From NCBI GenBank assembly GCA_905221605.1, contig CAJNDS010000113.1, forward strand, positions 1,282,082-1,346,081: 64,000 bases of DNA. Direction: 5' to 3'. Positions 1 through 11,900 of the stretch are shown in pieces (the first letter of the stretch is position 1; each line of letters begins with the position of its first letter). The position numbers and the translations under genes are program-made. Below the pieces are notes generated by a model that searched no databases, was not told the origin of the DNA, and worked only from the letters and a program-made list of their open reading frames with translations. The DNA comes from Symbiodinium natans (taxonomy: Eukaryota; Sar; Dinophyceae; Suessiales; Symbiodiniaceae).

Positions 1-929
1 CTTGAAGAAGAGAGCCCCCGTAAAAAAATTATGTCATAACCGTGAGTGGACGAGCCTCTACTATCTTGTCGTCCTTTTCTGCTGCAAACAGACCATCGAC
101 TTCACTTCTTCCCAGTTTTGTGGCAGCAAAGCCCCATCCTAGATAAAGTCACGAAACCTCCATGAGCTTTGCTTATGTTCATGCTTCCGCTTCGCCCCCT
201 CCAGTTTTTAAAAAAAACTTAGAAAAACTCCCAGGACATTCAGAAGCATGTCCAAAATTCCCAAAAAGAAACTAAAACAATCAAGAAACTCCACAACTCG
301 GCACTGCCCCAAATTCCAAATATTCCAAGCATTCCAAAAACTCCTTATAAGGTTCCAAAATTGTCAAAAGTCCCCCACAAATCCAAAAAAAACCAGGCCT
401 GTGGAATACTTACTGAGGAACTGCAGAAAAAAACACTATTTACGAGCAACGTCGGGGGGGGGGGGGGGGGGGGTACCACATGCACGTATATAGCATATAT
501 ATATATATACATACATGTATATGTATATATATATATGTATACACGATTATGTATGTACAGGTATGTATGTATGTATGTATGCATGTATGCATGTATGTAT
601 GCATAATTTAAGCGCATTGTATCCCTTGTACATAGAAACAGAGCGAGAAAGAGTGAGAGAGAGAGAGAGAGCGAGTTTGTATATCAATATATTTACATAT
701 AGGTATAGAAAGTGTATACATTTGTTTTATATATATATATATATATACATAATTATATGTCTATATATATATATATACGCACATAGTATGGACACACACA
801 CACACTCACACGCGCGCGCGCAGAGCTTTTCCAAGGGTCGAGCATTGGCGCTGAACCATGGGCAGTCCAAGCCTCGCAAGTTTTTCGCGAAGTTATGCAC
901 AGCCTTTCAGCCATGCAATGGAGAGCAAC
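1..929. repeat. low-complexity lead-in without a supported gene
   Basis: Purine-rich CCAAAA/TTCCAAAA sequence, a 20-base G run at 454-473, then mixed ATGT/ATAC, (AG)n, (TA)n and (CA)n microsatellites to about 820. I see no exon matching either family. Confidence 0.6.
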
Positions 930-1057
930 ATTCAACCCTAAACCCTAAACCCTAAACCCTAAAACCCTAAACCCTAAACCCTAAACCCTAAACCCTGAAC
1001 CCTAAACCCTAAACCCTAAACCCTAAACCCTAAACCCTAAACCCTAAACCCTAAACC
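930..1057 (-). repeat. telomere-like array (CCCTAAA)n, about 18 units
   Basis: CCCTAAA units in near-perfect register with a few length variants (AAAACCC, CCCTGAA). G-rich strand is minus, i.e. the same strand as the genes. Confidence 0.9.
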
Positions 1058-1719
1058 CAGATCCTGAAACATGGGCCTCTGGCCACAGGCCAGGGCCCGG
1101 CTGCAGCTTTGGGCAGCCAGGTGGCAAAGCTACGAGGATCCTACGACGCAGATCCCCTTCAAGTGGCTCCTTTGCCTTGGTCGCCCAGTAACCATACTAT
1201 GATAAGGGTGCCCTTCTGGGGTTTAGGGGTTTAGGGGTTTAGGGTTTTTAGAGGTTTAGGGCTATACTTAGGATAAAGCTTTAGGGGGGTTCTACTCAAG
1301 GCTTATAGGGTTGGGGTTTGAGCCGGTCTTCAATGTCGTGGTAGCCCCGAAACTTCACCATATGAGGGTAAGGGCACCCTTTTTTGGGGGGGTTGGATAC
1401 CTTGTTAAGGGAACCCAAAACAAGGGAAAAGGGTACCACTGGGCTGCCAAGTTGCAAGAGGTGGCCTAGACGCTCACGGTATCGAAAACCGTCCGCTTCG
1501 TGCTGCTCTGCCGATGCAGAATATCCCGCACCTTAGCACTTCTTTCCGTGAGTTCCCCCTGGCAAAGTCACAGTGACCTACCGACCTAACGTAGTTGGAG
1601 CACGCCTACAAAGCCTGGCAGGCTCCAAACCGCTGTAAGGTGTGACTCAGGAGACACGGCATAGATGCTCTTGTCACACTTCTCAGTGCTCGTCTTGCTG
1701 TAGCGCTCATGTCTTCTGG

Positions 1720-1820
1720 CTGGTTCTTAGTAGGGAATGAGGGAATGAGGTACCCTCTATAACCCCTTCAAGGGTATAAAGAGGGCATGAAAAGGGCCCT
1801 AATTCCCTACTAACAACCAG
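1720..1820. mobile_element. palindromic element, CTGGTTCTTAGTAGGGAATG family
   Basis: Terminal inverted repeats CTGGTTCTTAGTAGGGAATG / ATTCCCTACTAACAACCAG around a GGGTATAAAG core. No coding capacity; MITE-like or introner-like. Confidence 0.7.
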
Positions 1821-1933
1821 GGGTCTTTCTCAACTCGTAGCAGCACAAACTGCCGCCCCAGCCTTTGAAAAATACTCTGCTGGAGGGGCACCGTGCTGGC
1901 AAGCAAAGCCACATCGTGCTGCCTCTCGTTCAC

Positions 1934-1991
1934 CCGGTTCCAGTTGTCCTGTGCGAATATTGACAAGGATCCAGAACGAAGCAGTGACACC
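1934..1991 (-). CDS. Family II exon 'FAQDNWNR' (2c)
   Basis: 58 nt: VSLLRSGSLSIFAQDNWNR. Acceptor CGAAG|G; donor CGG|GTGAAC, the same position as 2b. The downstream frame (ERQHDVALLASTVPLQQ) is open and may hold the next exon. Confidence 0.55.
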
Positions 1992-4900
1992 CTTCGACTA
2001 CTGTATAGGGGCCTGAATATTTAGAATAGGGTTTTGAGGGGGTTTTATAGTATGACTATAAAGGGGCCCTAAGGGAATACTATTGGTAATTATTTCCGAC
2101 TCGTCATTCGAGTTGGCAGAACCCTTGGCGAGCCTCGGTCAGGTCCAGTCGGAACCAAGCATCCTTGCAAGCCACCAGGGTGGCAGACAGGTATCGGTTT
2201 AGGGTTTAGGGTTTAGGGTTTGGGGTTTAGGGTTTGGGGTTTGGGGTTTGGGGTTTGGGGTTTAGGGTTTAGGGTTTATTGAATGGTAAGCAAATGGTAA
2301 CAATCCAGACAAGTCTCTCGAACACCCTGGCCGTTCTTCTGCGCCGTGTTCTGTGTCACGATCAGCTTTGACCGTGAGAGGCACGTCTGGAAGACGAATC
2401 GGTTTTGCCTGAGGGTTGCATGTTTCCATAAAATACCTACAATTACAATACACAACCACTATTCTCTTAAGCACCCCCCCAATATAGTATGCCTATCAAT
2501 AAGAAAGATTATCTTTATTTTTGGGTGTTCTTAAGCAAATCGTAGCAGATCCTTAAACCTGGACGCTGCTTCATGCCAGGACTGAGGGCCGCGCCAGGCA
2601 CTAGTATCCCTAAACCCGGAACCCTCATCCCTACACCCTAAACCAAACCCTTTCTGAATACTGTGCCTCGGACAATCTCACCCTAAACCTGTGGCACATG
2701 CCTTGAAGTGAAACGCATCCCTTCAAACCTTCTCAACCCTTTTTGCCGGAAACCCCAAACCCTAGACCCTAAACCCTAAAGCCCTAAACCCTGAACCCTA
2801 AACCCTAAACCCTAAACCCTAAACCCTAAACCCCAAACCCCAAACCCAATCTTCCGCCCCAAGCCACACCATGAGGATGAAGGCTGCCAGGTTCGACAGG
2901 TCGACCGTGATGATCTCTCCAATCTCTCCTATTAAACAGCTGGCTGGTTTAGGGTTTAGGGTTTAGGGTTGAGGGTTGAGGGTTTAGGGTTTAGGGTTTA
3001 GGGTTTAGGGAATCTCTCCGATCTCTCCTATAAAAACATCTGGCTGGTTCTTAGTGGGGAATGAGGGAATGAGGATCCCTTTGAGGGTATGAATATATAT
3101 ATATATACAATTATGTATACTTATATTTATTTACTTATTGATTTAGGGCCCTTATTCCCTCATTCCCTACTAGGAACCAGGGTGCATTTTTCACATGGGT
3201 TTAGGGTTTAGGAGACAACCGACACAGAGATTTCGGTTGCCGCGCTCTAACCGGCTTGGACAGACTTGACATCCAAATGGGCACATGCAGGAAGTCAAGC
3301 ATCGACATCACGGGGCAGTTGCCTCATTCAGACTCAACGCAGACGCAATACATAGAGAGCACCAGGGGGCTACTAGTTCGGCCCTATCACACCCGCAAGC
3401 AGGCCCATAAAGGCCCTTTTTTAAGGGGTACACCGACTTCCGCCCTGTAGCCCACAAGATCGGATGTTCTGCGGTTCGAACCGGCCCCCCGTTGATATGG
3501 CGGTCCTGCTTGCTCGCTTGCGCGCATCGTGAAGACAGACTTGACCAAAACAACCAGAATCTCTAGTAGGCATGGCACCTCGGGTTCAGCGGCAATCAGG
3601 CCAACATCTGCCAGCTGCGACTACACAGGGAGTCTCCCGAAGATATGAAGTAGGGTATATCTGGCTTGTACCCCTAAAGGACACCCGGTTGCTACACTCA
3701 CCAATATTGAAAAGGAACCTTATATACACTCACCAAGAACAGAAATAGCAGCCCGACTTCATATCACGAGGTGCAGCCAAAGCTCGGATACGTGCGGGTT
3801 TCTCTTGGCGCGCTCCAAGCAAAGCGGAAGAAACCTGGAGGACGCTGGTCGATTCCTATTGGTGTAGAGACTCAGATCCGTGAGAGCTGTGAATTCAGAG
3901 CAACCAAGGCACTCGAAAACGATGGCGGAGTTCTGGATTCCACTTGCCAGAAAGTGTTGTGTCAGGACCTCTTGATCAGGAGCGCCGAGCCTCGGCATGA
4001 ACTCGGCGCTTGCATGCGAAGAACTTCCATGCGCGCCACTGGAAAGCGAAGGCTACGGCTTTCATCTTGAGATGCTGCCGCTGCTATTGCCCTGTTGCTT
4101 AAGCACTGAACCCTGTTGAGCCCGACAAGCTTCTGAGCCCTTAACCCGACCCTAAACCCTAAACCCTAAACCCTAAACCCTAAACCCTAAACCCTTAACC
4201 CTTAACCCTTAACCCTTAAACCTAAACCGGCGCTCCACCAAGGGGCTCAGCCCAGTCTCTCGACAGCTCTTCAAAGTCACGTCTGTCTCGGACTCGGCAA
4301 AGGCAGGCAAGGCGTAGAACGGCCAAATCTTCGGCAGAGCCTTGGCAAGGCAGCTTATATGCAGAGTTCCCCAGCCTCGGCTCCAAAAAGGCAACTGAAG
4401 ACCACTGCTTCTCATCCTTCGGATACTGCGAAGGCGACTTTTTACCAGGTGAATCTCGCAGTCGTGGCATGTGCCCAAAGCATCAAACAGCCCCAGACCC
4501 GTCACAAGCATCCAACGTCTGCCCACGTCACGACAGGAGACAGACGGAAGATTACAGTGCCAGAAGCGTGTCACAGCATCCAGAATCTGGCAACCCCAGA
4601 CAGGGGCCCAGTGTCGAGAGAAACGGCGAGAGACAAATGGAAAGGGGAGGCAGCAATCCCAGAAGGGCCTCAGAGCATCCGGGGTCGAAATAGCAGTGTC
4701 TGCTCACTTTCCAAAGGAAGCAACTGGGATCAAGACAACTGGGAGACTTTTTTGTAGACTAGGCATTAAATGTGCGTCAATGCACTTTCTGTGCACCAAC
4801 TCAGAACCCCAGCCAGTCCCAGCTAAAGCTGCGTGGAGAAGTAAGAGCCTTCAGCTAGAGCAGCTTGGGGAAGTATACTATTACTATAATTTTTGCACCC

Positions 4901-7900
4901 ATATCTACTAGTTTCTTCTCAACACCATCCTACCTCTGAGGGCGGTGCGACATGAAACAATAGACTATTTTCTTATGCATACGCGAACAGTATGATTTAC
5001 AATGCCTCAATTTGTTCGAATAGAATAGAAAGGAAGCGATGATACAGAGAATAAAGACTAAAGAATTGACAACACGGAATAGAAAAAAGAATGGAATCTA
5101 GAACAGAGACTAGTGCAGAAGAAAAAAACATGAAATACAGAATAGAACAGAACAGACTAGAATTGGAATGGGGTTTAGGGTTTAAGGTTGTTTAGGGTTT
5201 AGGGGTTTAGGGGTTTAGGGGTTTAGGGGTTTAGGGGTTTAGGGGTTTAGGGGTTTAGGGGTTTAGGGGTTTAGGGGTTTAGGGGTTTAGGGTTAAACCA
5301 AGCGGATCCCAGCAGCCCGCCGGCTGGTGAAGCTGTAAGCCCCGCTGGTAGATGTACATCCTCGGCAACATGGACTCAGGAATTCGCAGGGCTACCTTGC
5401 AAGATCACCTGCCATAGGATGCACGATGCTATATGCATGTATGTATGTATGTATCTGTATATATATATACTATGATAATGTGCTAAAGTACGAAGTATGC
5501 CACGTATAGCCCTTGCACAAATCTCTTGCGGGCGCAGCGCCAGTACAGAAGTCGGGAATCCTTGAAGAGAAGCTGCTGAACCTGAGCACAGCATTCCGGT
5601 CTTGGGAACAGAGGATTTCCAAAACATCTACATATGCCAAGCCCTAAACCCTAAACCCTAAACCCTAAACCCTAAACCCTAAACCCTAAACCCTAACCCT
5701 AAACCCTAAATCCTAAACCCTAAACCCTAAACCCTAAACCCGTCAAGTGGCTGCGGAAAGCCCGAGGATGATGCTCTTCGCGTTGGCCGCAGTCATGAAG
5801 CTCGAACCCTTACCACCTTGCAGAGCACCTCAGTGTTGCCCAAGGCAGCTCAAGTAAACAACTCTGGCTGCCCAAACAAGGGGTTTAGGGTTTGAAAGTT
5901 GGGGTTTAGAGTTTGGGGGTTTAGGGCTCATAGAGACATTGCGCGTCTAAACATCTCTCTTGCTGCACCCCCTCCCTCCGAGGACAAGCCTATGGGATGC
6001 TTTGGGTGCTTTCCGAGCGGCTCATGAAGCCCAGTAAGAAGACAACGTAAAACTTCAGCGTCTCCTCACCGGTTTCCTGGACGAAGCGTTGCAGCTGCGC
6101 AAGGTTTGCGGGCACGTTCTCGCCCTGCAGCATCTGCGGCAGGATGAAATCCTGTTGGAGCTGCAAGACATTGGTCCTTGGAGCCATCTTGCGATCATTT
6201 GAGGACTGCTTGCAGTCATGCTGCGGAATCCTGAACTGCGGGTTCACCCCCTAAACCCTAAACCCTAAACCCCGAGTCAGCCGAGGCGCACCATCCGTTT
6301 CGCGGTCTCACTCAAACCTCAGAGCCACGACAGCGCGGGCCGGCTTCCACAATGCCTTTGACGCTAACTTGTCCACCAGATGCTCCCCCTCATGCCAACT
6401 AACACTCCCTAACAGGATGATAGTTGGGGGGTACTATAGTCCCTATGAAGGATGATTATTATAAGGGGGCACATCCCCATCCACCAGCATCATGGTGGGC
6501 CTGCACCCTCTTCAGCCTGAAAGCCTTCAAGCCTCACACAGTCTTGGGTTTAGGGTTTAGGGTTTAGGGTTTAGGGTTTAGGGTTTAGGGTTTAGGGTTT
6601 AGGGTTTAGGGTTTAGGGTTTAGGGCTTAGGGTTGCGCATGCATGTTGTGCTGCAAGTATCCAGGTAGAAGATGGCTGACAGCACCTCAACCTGGATGCT
6701 TTGCCACAAGATTGCCACAAGTTGATTGAAGGTCTGTTTCTTATTGCTACTTGCTAAAGAAACCCCCCCACAAAATATGGAGATTCTTCCTTACGAAGGG
6801 TAATACAGGGCTGACTATCTTTCATTTTTCGGAATTCTGAAAGCAAATAGTAGCTAAACCCTCAACCCTCAACCCTCGACCCTCAACCCTCAACCCTAAA
6901 CCCTACGTCTTGGGGGCGATGTCGAGGCAAGAGGCTTCGCACCGACGGAACCACATTGGGGAAGTGGTCAAGGATGTACAGCCTGCGGCTTGCGGTTTCG
7001 GGGTTAAGGTTTAGGGTTTAGGGTTTAGCCCTAAACGGTCTAGCCTCACTTGATCCCTTGCCTGCCCGCCAGATTCGACCCTCCTCTTACAAGTAGCTTG
7101 GCGGCACTTGAACTGAACAACAATTGAACAACCCGAAGAGCCGAAAATCTCTGGGGACTGCTTCAGCACATAACAGAAGCCATCACCACCACCACCAAAA
7201 CCCTAAACCCTGGACCCTAACCCTAAACCCGAACCCTGAACCTTGCTATAGGAGCCGAGCAGCAATGCAGCTTCTGGACGTTGATGCTCCTCGGGAAGCT
7301 GGCGGGTCACCGTCCTCGCAGCCAAGGTGAGAGCATAGATGCGGAAGCTTGAGCTAGGGTTTGGGGTTTAGGGTTCAGGGTTCAGGGTTCAGGGTTGAGG
7401 GTTGAGGGTTTAGGGTTACTCGCGGCAAAATCAGGAAGGTAACCAACTATAGAGATGAACCTACAGCATGGTAATCGATCCGAGTGCCGCGTCTAAGTAA
7501 GTTTCGGCGATGGTCTGTCTGAGGGACCTGTTGTGGAGATTATGTTGAAAGAAGCAAAGCCTGACTTCGTCTGTGCGACACCGAGTCGGGATTGACCCAG
7601 ATAGGGGCATGAATATAACCACCAAGATGAGCCCCACTGACAAGCCCTTTATGGTACACTACACTTGGCCCTAAACCCTAAACCCTAAACCCTAAACCCT
7701 AAACCCTAAACCCCAGGACCCTTGCTATTTTCTGGCTCCCTACACCGCTTCACTCCTGTATTTTCCGATGCTGCGCACCGACAGCAGGAAGAAGGCCGCC
7801 TGCAGCATCTCCTGACAGCCGTGTTGTTGTTTTATTTATAGATATAGATATAGATATAGATATATATATATACATATATACATATATATATACATATATA

Positions 7901-7903
7901 TAC

Positions 7904-7934
<31 letters not shown>

Positions 7935-8403
7935 CACATATACATTTTTTTTTTGGGGGGGGGGGGGGGGGTGGCCTACAACAATTTAATTTCTGCAGGG
8001 GGGGTGAAAACTGCCAATGAAGTATACATGTAACTAAGGGCTGGTTCTCCAAACAGCGCATCGACGTGAAACCCATGAAACCCTAAACCCTAAACCCTAC
8101 ACCCTAAACAGGGTAAACAGGGTTCATGGGTTGGATCGGCGGGGTGTGCCGACCGTGCGATTTTCTCGAGGCCTGCTCGCAGTTTCGACGACTATCGCGG
8201 GTTAGGGTTCAAGGTTTAGGGTTTAGGGCTTAGGGTTTAGGGCTAGGGTTTAGGGTTTAGGGTTTGGGGTTTAGGGTTTAGGGCCAGGCGCGGGTGTGGC
8301 CGCGCTTGCCGCCCTCGAAACGGCCATCTTTTTCCTTTTTTAGCATTTTGGGTTGGCGAGATGCGGAACTGTCATCACCATTGGAGGCGTCGGCTCGCGA
8401 CAT
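1934..8403 (-). CDS. Family II gene copy 2c (multi-exon locus)
   Basis: Exons: 8403 (putative start), 6982 (LYILDHFPNVVP), 6691 (VEVLSAIFYL), 6176 (QMLQGENVPANLAQLQRFVQ to LLGFMS in one exon), 5816 (GGKGSSFM...NAKSIILGL), 5360 (MYIYQRGLQ), 4340 (EDLAVLRLACLCRVRDRRDF), 3968 (HFLASGIQNSAIVFE), 3834 (FLPLCLERAKRNP), 2914 (VDLSNLAAFILM), 2408 (FVFQTCLSRSKL), 1991 (FAQDNWNR). The terminal exon was not identified; coding-like stretches remain near 1.1-1.9 kb. Confidence 0.6.
2198..2278 (+). repeat. telomere-like array with GGGGTTT variants
   Basis: TTTAGGG units interleaved with TTTGGGG units; the variants cluster in the centre. Confidence 0.85.
2360..2408 (-). CDS. Family II exon 'FVFQTCLSRSKL' (2c)
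   Basis: NRFVFQTCLSRSKLI. Acceptor CCTCAG|G; donor ATC|GTGAC. Confidence 0.55.
2455..2545. mobile_element. palindromic element, CTTAAGCACCCCCC
   Basis: TCTTAAGCACCCCCCCAATA ... TATTTTTGGGTGTTCTTAAG: 18-20 bp imperfect inverted repeats. Confidence 0.55.
2755..2848 (-). repeat. telomere-like array between 2c exons
   Basis: CCCTAAA units with CCCCAAA variants at the end nearest exon 2870-2914. Confidence 0.85.
2870..2914 (-). CDS. Family II exon 'VDLSNLAAFILM' (2c)
   Basis: 45 nt: IITVDLSNLAAFILM. Acceptor GAGAG|ATC; donor ATG|GTGTGG. Telomere-like arrays on both sides. Confidence 0.6.
3044..3180. mobile_element. palindromic element, CTGGTTCTTAG family
   Basis: CTGGTTCTTAGTGGGGAATG ... CATTCCCTACTAGGAACCAG with a TA-rich core. 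Confidence 0.7.
3792..3834 (-). CDS. Family II exon 'FLPLCLERAKRNP' (2c)
   Basis: 43 nt: FLPLCLERAKRNPH. Acceptor CTCCAG|G; donor CAC|GTATCC. Confidence 0.6.
3905..3968 (-). CDS. Family II exon 'HFLASGIQNSAIVFE' (2c)
   Basis: 64 nt: VLTQHFLASGIQNSAIVFEC, L. Acceptor AAGAG|GTC; donor CTTG|GTTGC (GT). Confidence 0.6.
4148..4226 (-). repeat. telomere-like array between 2c exons
   Basis: Six regular CCCTAAA units, then CCCTTAA units; lies between exons 4340-4239 and 3968-3905. Confidence 0.85.
4239..4340 (-). CDS. Family II exon 'EDLAVLRLACLCRVRDRRDF' (2c)
   Basis: 102 nt: SAEDLAVLRLACLCRVRDRR, DFEELSRDWAEPL. Acceptor CCAAG|GC; donor CTTG|GTGGAG. Highly charged amphipathic helices. Confidence 0.6.
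5168..5293 (+). repeat. 8-mer variant array (TTTAGGGG)n
   Basis: At least 11 consecutive units carry an extra G (GGGGTTTA) with very little mixing with the 7-mer. It lies directly 3' of exon 5360-5299 on the gene strand. Confidence 0.85.
5299..5360 (-). CDS. Family II exon 'MYIYQRGLQ' (2c)
   Basis: MYIYQRGLQLHQPAG after GCCGAG|G. The donor CTTG|GTTTAACCC lies at the edge of an array of GGGGTTTA units. Confidence 0.5.
5640..5740 (-). repeat. telomere-like array between 2c exons
   Basis: About 14 CCCTAAA units between exon 5816-5755 and the downstream sequence. Confidence 0.85.
5755..5816 (-). CDS. Family II exon 'GGKGSSFM...NAKSIILGL' (2c)
   Basis: 62 nt: GGKGSSFMTAANAKSIILGL, S. Acceptor GCAAG|GT; donor TCC|GCAGCC (GC). 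A small exon supplying GLA is probably missing upstream. Confidence 0.55.
6021..6176 (-). CDS. Family II exon 'QMLQGENVPANLAQLQRF...LLGFMS' (2c)
   Basis: 156 nt after CCAAG|GACC: TNVLQLQQDFILPQMLQGEN, VPANLAQLQRFVQETGEETL, KFYVVFLLGFM. A single exon covers four exons of copy 2a. An in-frame ATG lies 11 bases upstream at 6187, so this could be a start exon instead. Confidence 0.65.
6544..6632 (+). repeat. telomere-like array between 2c exons
   Basis: About 12 perfect TTTAGGG units between exons 6691-6662 and 6176. Confidence 0.9.
6662..6691 (-). CDS. Family II 30-nt exon 'VEVLSAIFYL' (2c)
   Basis: Ten codons between ATCCAG|GTT and CTG|GATAC (GA donor). Resembles KLLAAILLLAI of 2a. Confidence 0.45.
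6735..6850. mobile_element. element similar to 59108-59212
   Basis: AACCCCCCCACAAAATATGG, TTCTTCC, AAGGGTAATACAGGG; shared order of motifs with the copy in the 1A intron at 59108-59212 (AACCCCCAAAAAATTC, TTCTTCCGTATAAGGGTAAT). Confidence 0.5.
6943..6982 (-). CDS. Family II exon 'LYILDHFPNVVP' (2c)
   Basis: 40 nt: LYILDHFPNVVPS. Acceptor CCGCAG|G; donor TCG|GTGCG. It aligns with LLHILDFFPNAVPT of 2d. Confidence 0.55.
8285..8403 (-). CDS. possible Family II first exon (2c)
   Basis: ATG opens MSRADASNGDDSSASRQPKM, LKKEKDGRFEGGKRGHTRAW, up to a telomere-like block. Charged and disordered, comparable with the acidic first exon of 2a. The 3' end is not defined. Confidence 0.35.
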
Positions 8404-8999
8404 GCCAACTCGCCGTCACTTCTGGATGTCTTGTCGCACGAAACAAGCTACAGCCACTGAGCTTACCATGAAGGCCTAGAAGGCTCTGAAGAAGCCATAT
8501 GACTCCGACGTTTTGCCGCCCTGGAGGCTTTTGACCCCTGAACCCTGAACCCTGAACCCTAAACCCTAAACCCTAAACCCTAAACCCTAAACCCTAAACC
8601 CTGCTGTTGCTTCTTGAGTTGTGCAGACCCCCTTTTTGGAACCCCTACATGCCATTGAAACGACCCTTTTTGCATCCAGGCCTCTGAAGTCTGCCGGGTA
8701 AGTATGCATTGAAACGACCCTGAGATCCTAAACCCTAAGACGGCTTAGGGTTTAGGGTTTAGGGTTTCGAGTTTAGGGTTTAGGGTTTAGGGTTGTTTAG
8801 GCTTTACGCGACCGGCGCGCGGAGCGCGCCCCGCGCTCAGCGACAGCAGCTGCCCCGAAGGAGGTCCTGCGTTGGGGCCGCCCAGTCCAGGAAGCCGCGC
8901 AGCTGGTTCCACTGGGATACTTCCAGCCGAGACTCCGCCTAAGGGCGCCACACGCACGGCCGACGCTCTAGACGGCAAAGCAAACACAAGGGAACCCAA

Positions 9000-11900
9000 G
9001 CAAGCATTTCAAGACACGACCCCAAACCCTAAACCCTAGACACTAAACCCTAAACCCTAAGTCAACGTGCTGGTCAAGGAACACTCTGGGGTGCGACAAA
9101 CAAATCGTAGCTGTTGGAGGCCAAAGCTGCTAGGCAAAGGCAGCCACACTCGGCCTGCACCCATAGGCGTTTCCGAAATACCTTATTGGCGTCCTTCTTA
9201 TGGGGTTTAGGATTTAGGGTTTAGGGTTTAGGGTTTAGTTTAAGGTTTAGGGAAAATAGGGTGGGAAAATAGGGAGTGCCTTCTTGGGGTCGCTATTGTC
9301 AGGGAATCTTACTATTTCGGGGTCCGTACTGGGGGTCCCTTCGTTTCGGACATCCCCACATCTACACGCAGACGGCAAGTTCGAACGCATCTGAAGCTGC
9401 CTCAGAGAGTCGGCTAGGGTCTATACAGCGTGAGGATGCGAAGTTGGCTTGCATTTTTCCCCCTCTTTTTTGCGTCCGGGCTAATAACGTCATGGCCGGA
9501 AAGATTCAGCAAGAATTTTCGAAACCCCTACACCCGGTGGGCCCTGAAGTTTCTGTAGCTTCCGCGGCATTTTGGGGATGAGATATTTTGGCAGACGCCT
9601 GAGTCGCATTTAGGAGCTAAAGCCCGCGATCCTTGAGACAAGCGGCCTCGGTGCTTGGGCACGTCGTTGCGCTTCCACAACGAATACATTCTACAGCATG
9701 ATTGATCATTCTTCGCAGGAGTCTGTGGCATTTCGATAGCCATCTTTATATTGGCATTGGCCACGAGGCTAGTACTCCCCCAGCGTTGAAGTCAAAGCTG
9801 CATGCTGGCGTCATGACACCCTCCTTTATGGGGTATAACCCCTTTGTATATACCTTATATAATCCCTTTATACCTAAGTAGCCGCTGAATAACCCCAAAT
9901 AAACCCTAAGGTCCCTTATAAGGGGTCCCTCCTTTAGTCCCTTGATGATGTTTGGGAGCCCGCCTTGTCTCGCTCGACCGGCTCAGAATACCTCAGTTCA
10001 ACAGCGCCATTTAAGTGGGAGGAATATTTTCATGTGTAGATTAGAACATGCTGTGTGTTTGTTTGTTTGCTTTTTGTATATTACCCTGAACTTCCTAAAG
10101 CCATGAAAAACCAGGCCGTTGCCATAAAGACTAGGTTTTCCCCGGTCGCTCGTCGAACAACCGAAAAACGGGATTTGCATACCAACTGATTCACAGATTT
10201 GCCCCATCCCAAAAAGACTATAAAAAACCTTCTGGGTTTTTCAAGGGCGTTGCTTGAAATAACCACGGTTTACTCCAGAGAGCTTTTCGGGCCAATCGGC
10301 CCAACAGCGACGATTTGCCCTGGTTGGTTTGGGGTTTTGTGTTTTGGGTTTAGGTCCGAGGGTCAAGGGTTTAGGGTTGAGGGCTTAGGGTTGAGCGTAC
10401 CAACCTGGGCTTTTGGGCTCGGGCCTATAGGGTTTAGGGTTTCGAGTTTGGGCTCAGGGTAGCCCTCCTGAATCTGGGGGTTTTGGGCTTGGGGCCTAGG
10501 GGGTAGGGTTCAAGTTAGGGTTAAGTTTTTGGGCTGGGGGTTAAGGGTTCAGGATTCAGGGTAACAACCCCTAACCTTGAAACCCTGGGTTTTGGGTTTG
10601 GAGGCCCTAAACCCTATACCCTGAACCCTGGGCCAATCGGCCCAACATCCACGATTTGCCTCAGAGGCCTGGTGGGTTTGGGGTTCTGTGTTTTGGGTTG
10701 AGGGTTGAGGGTACCAACCTGGGTTTTAGATTTCGGGCCTTGGCGTTTGCCATCGCCCCTTGCGACAAGCAAAATGCTAGTCCTGCTGCTTGAGCAGGCC
10801 AACACTTGTCGGCATTTAAAGTGCACTTCATGACAAATTTGGTCTGCACACAGGGGGGGGCTGCTCACGCTTTCTCACGCTTTTCTCATGGGATTTTTGT
10901 GGCTGCTCAAGAGGTGAGCTCCTTTAAAAACCGAATCCACTCACGATTACTCACGGTTTTCTCACGGTCTTTTGGGCTGTTGGGGGGTGCCTTTCTGGGC
11001 CATTGCACAAACCCTTAAAACCTGAAGTCTTTGGTTTAAGGGTGTGCAGCCTAAAGGCAACCCTAAACCCTAAACCGCAAACCCTAAAGGCCTTGGCCCA
11101 GGGTGTTTGGTGGGGATGTGGGTTCATTTCTAGTGACTCTAGTGTGGACTGAAGGCCTTAGCTCTGGGTGTTTGGTGGGGCTCTGGGTTTCAACGGGCTT
11201 GGTGTGGACTTCGGACCTTTTTGCTTAGGGTGTTTGGTGGGCTGTGGGTTTTGTGAGTTCTTCGTGGGCTTACCGGTATGGCCTGCCCTCAACCTTGCCA
11301 ACACCCTGAACGCACGCACCCCAAAAAGGGTTTTTGTGGTTCACTGCCATACACCAGCCCATATCACCCCCAGCCTCTTCGAACCCGAGCTGACCCACAC
11401 CCTGAACTCAAGTGAGCCCTGCAAAGGGTACGTGTTTCGTTGGGGTGCTTGGCTGTGGGGCATACAACCCAATCGAAGGCTTTCAGTAGGGCTGTTGTTT
11501 CTGAAAACATTAACAGGGTAAATCGTGGCCATTGCCATTTTGCAACCGAGACATGTTAACAGGTAAAATTTGGTCGTTGACATTTTCGTATTGATCGGAA
11601 AAACTAAGCCGTTGCCATGAGAAACGGTCCATGTTACCACGAACATCGTCGGGGTAAAATGCGGTCGCAAGTGGGTAAAACGAAGGCGCAACCAACAACC
11701 AGGAAAAACCAGGTCGAAGAAGGCCAGGGTTACTTACAACATATTCCATGCTTCATATTAGTCACGGGGTTGCCATGGATGCCGATGTTTGCTCCGGCAG
11801 GCGGCCGCCTAATTACCCCTTAACTCTGAACCTTGAACTAAACCCTTCTTCCAAAACCCAAAACCCAAAACCCAAAACCCAAAGCCCAAAAACCCTCCGT

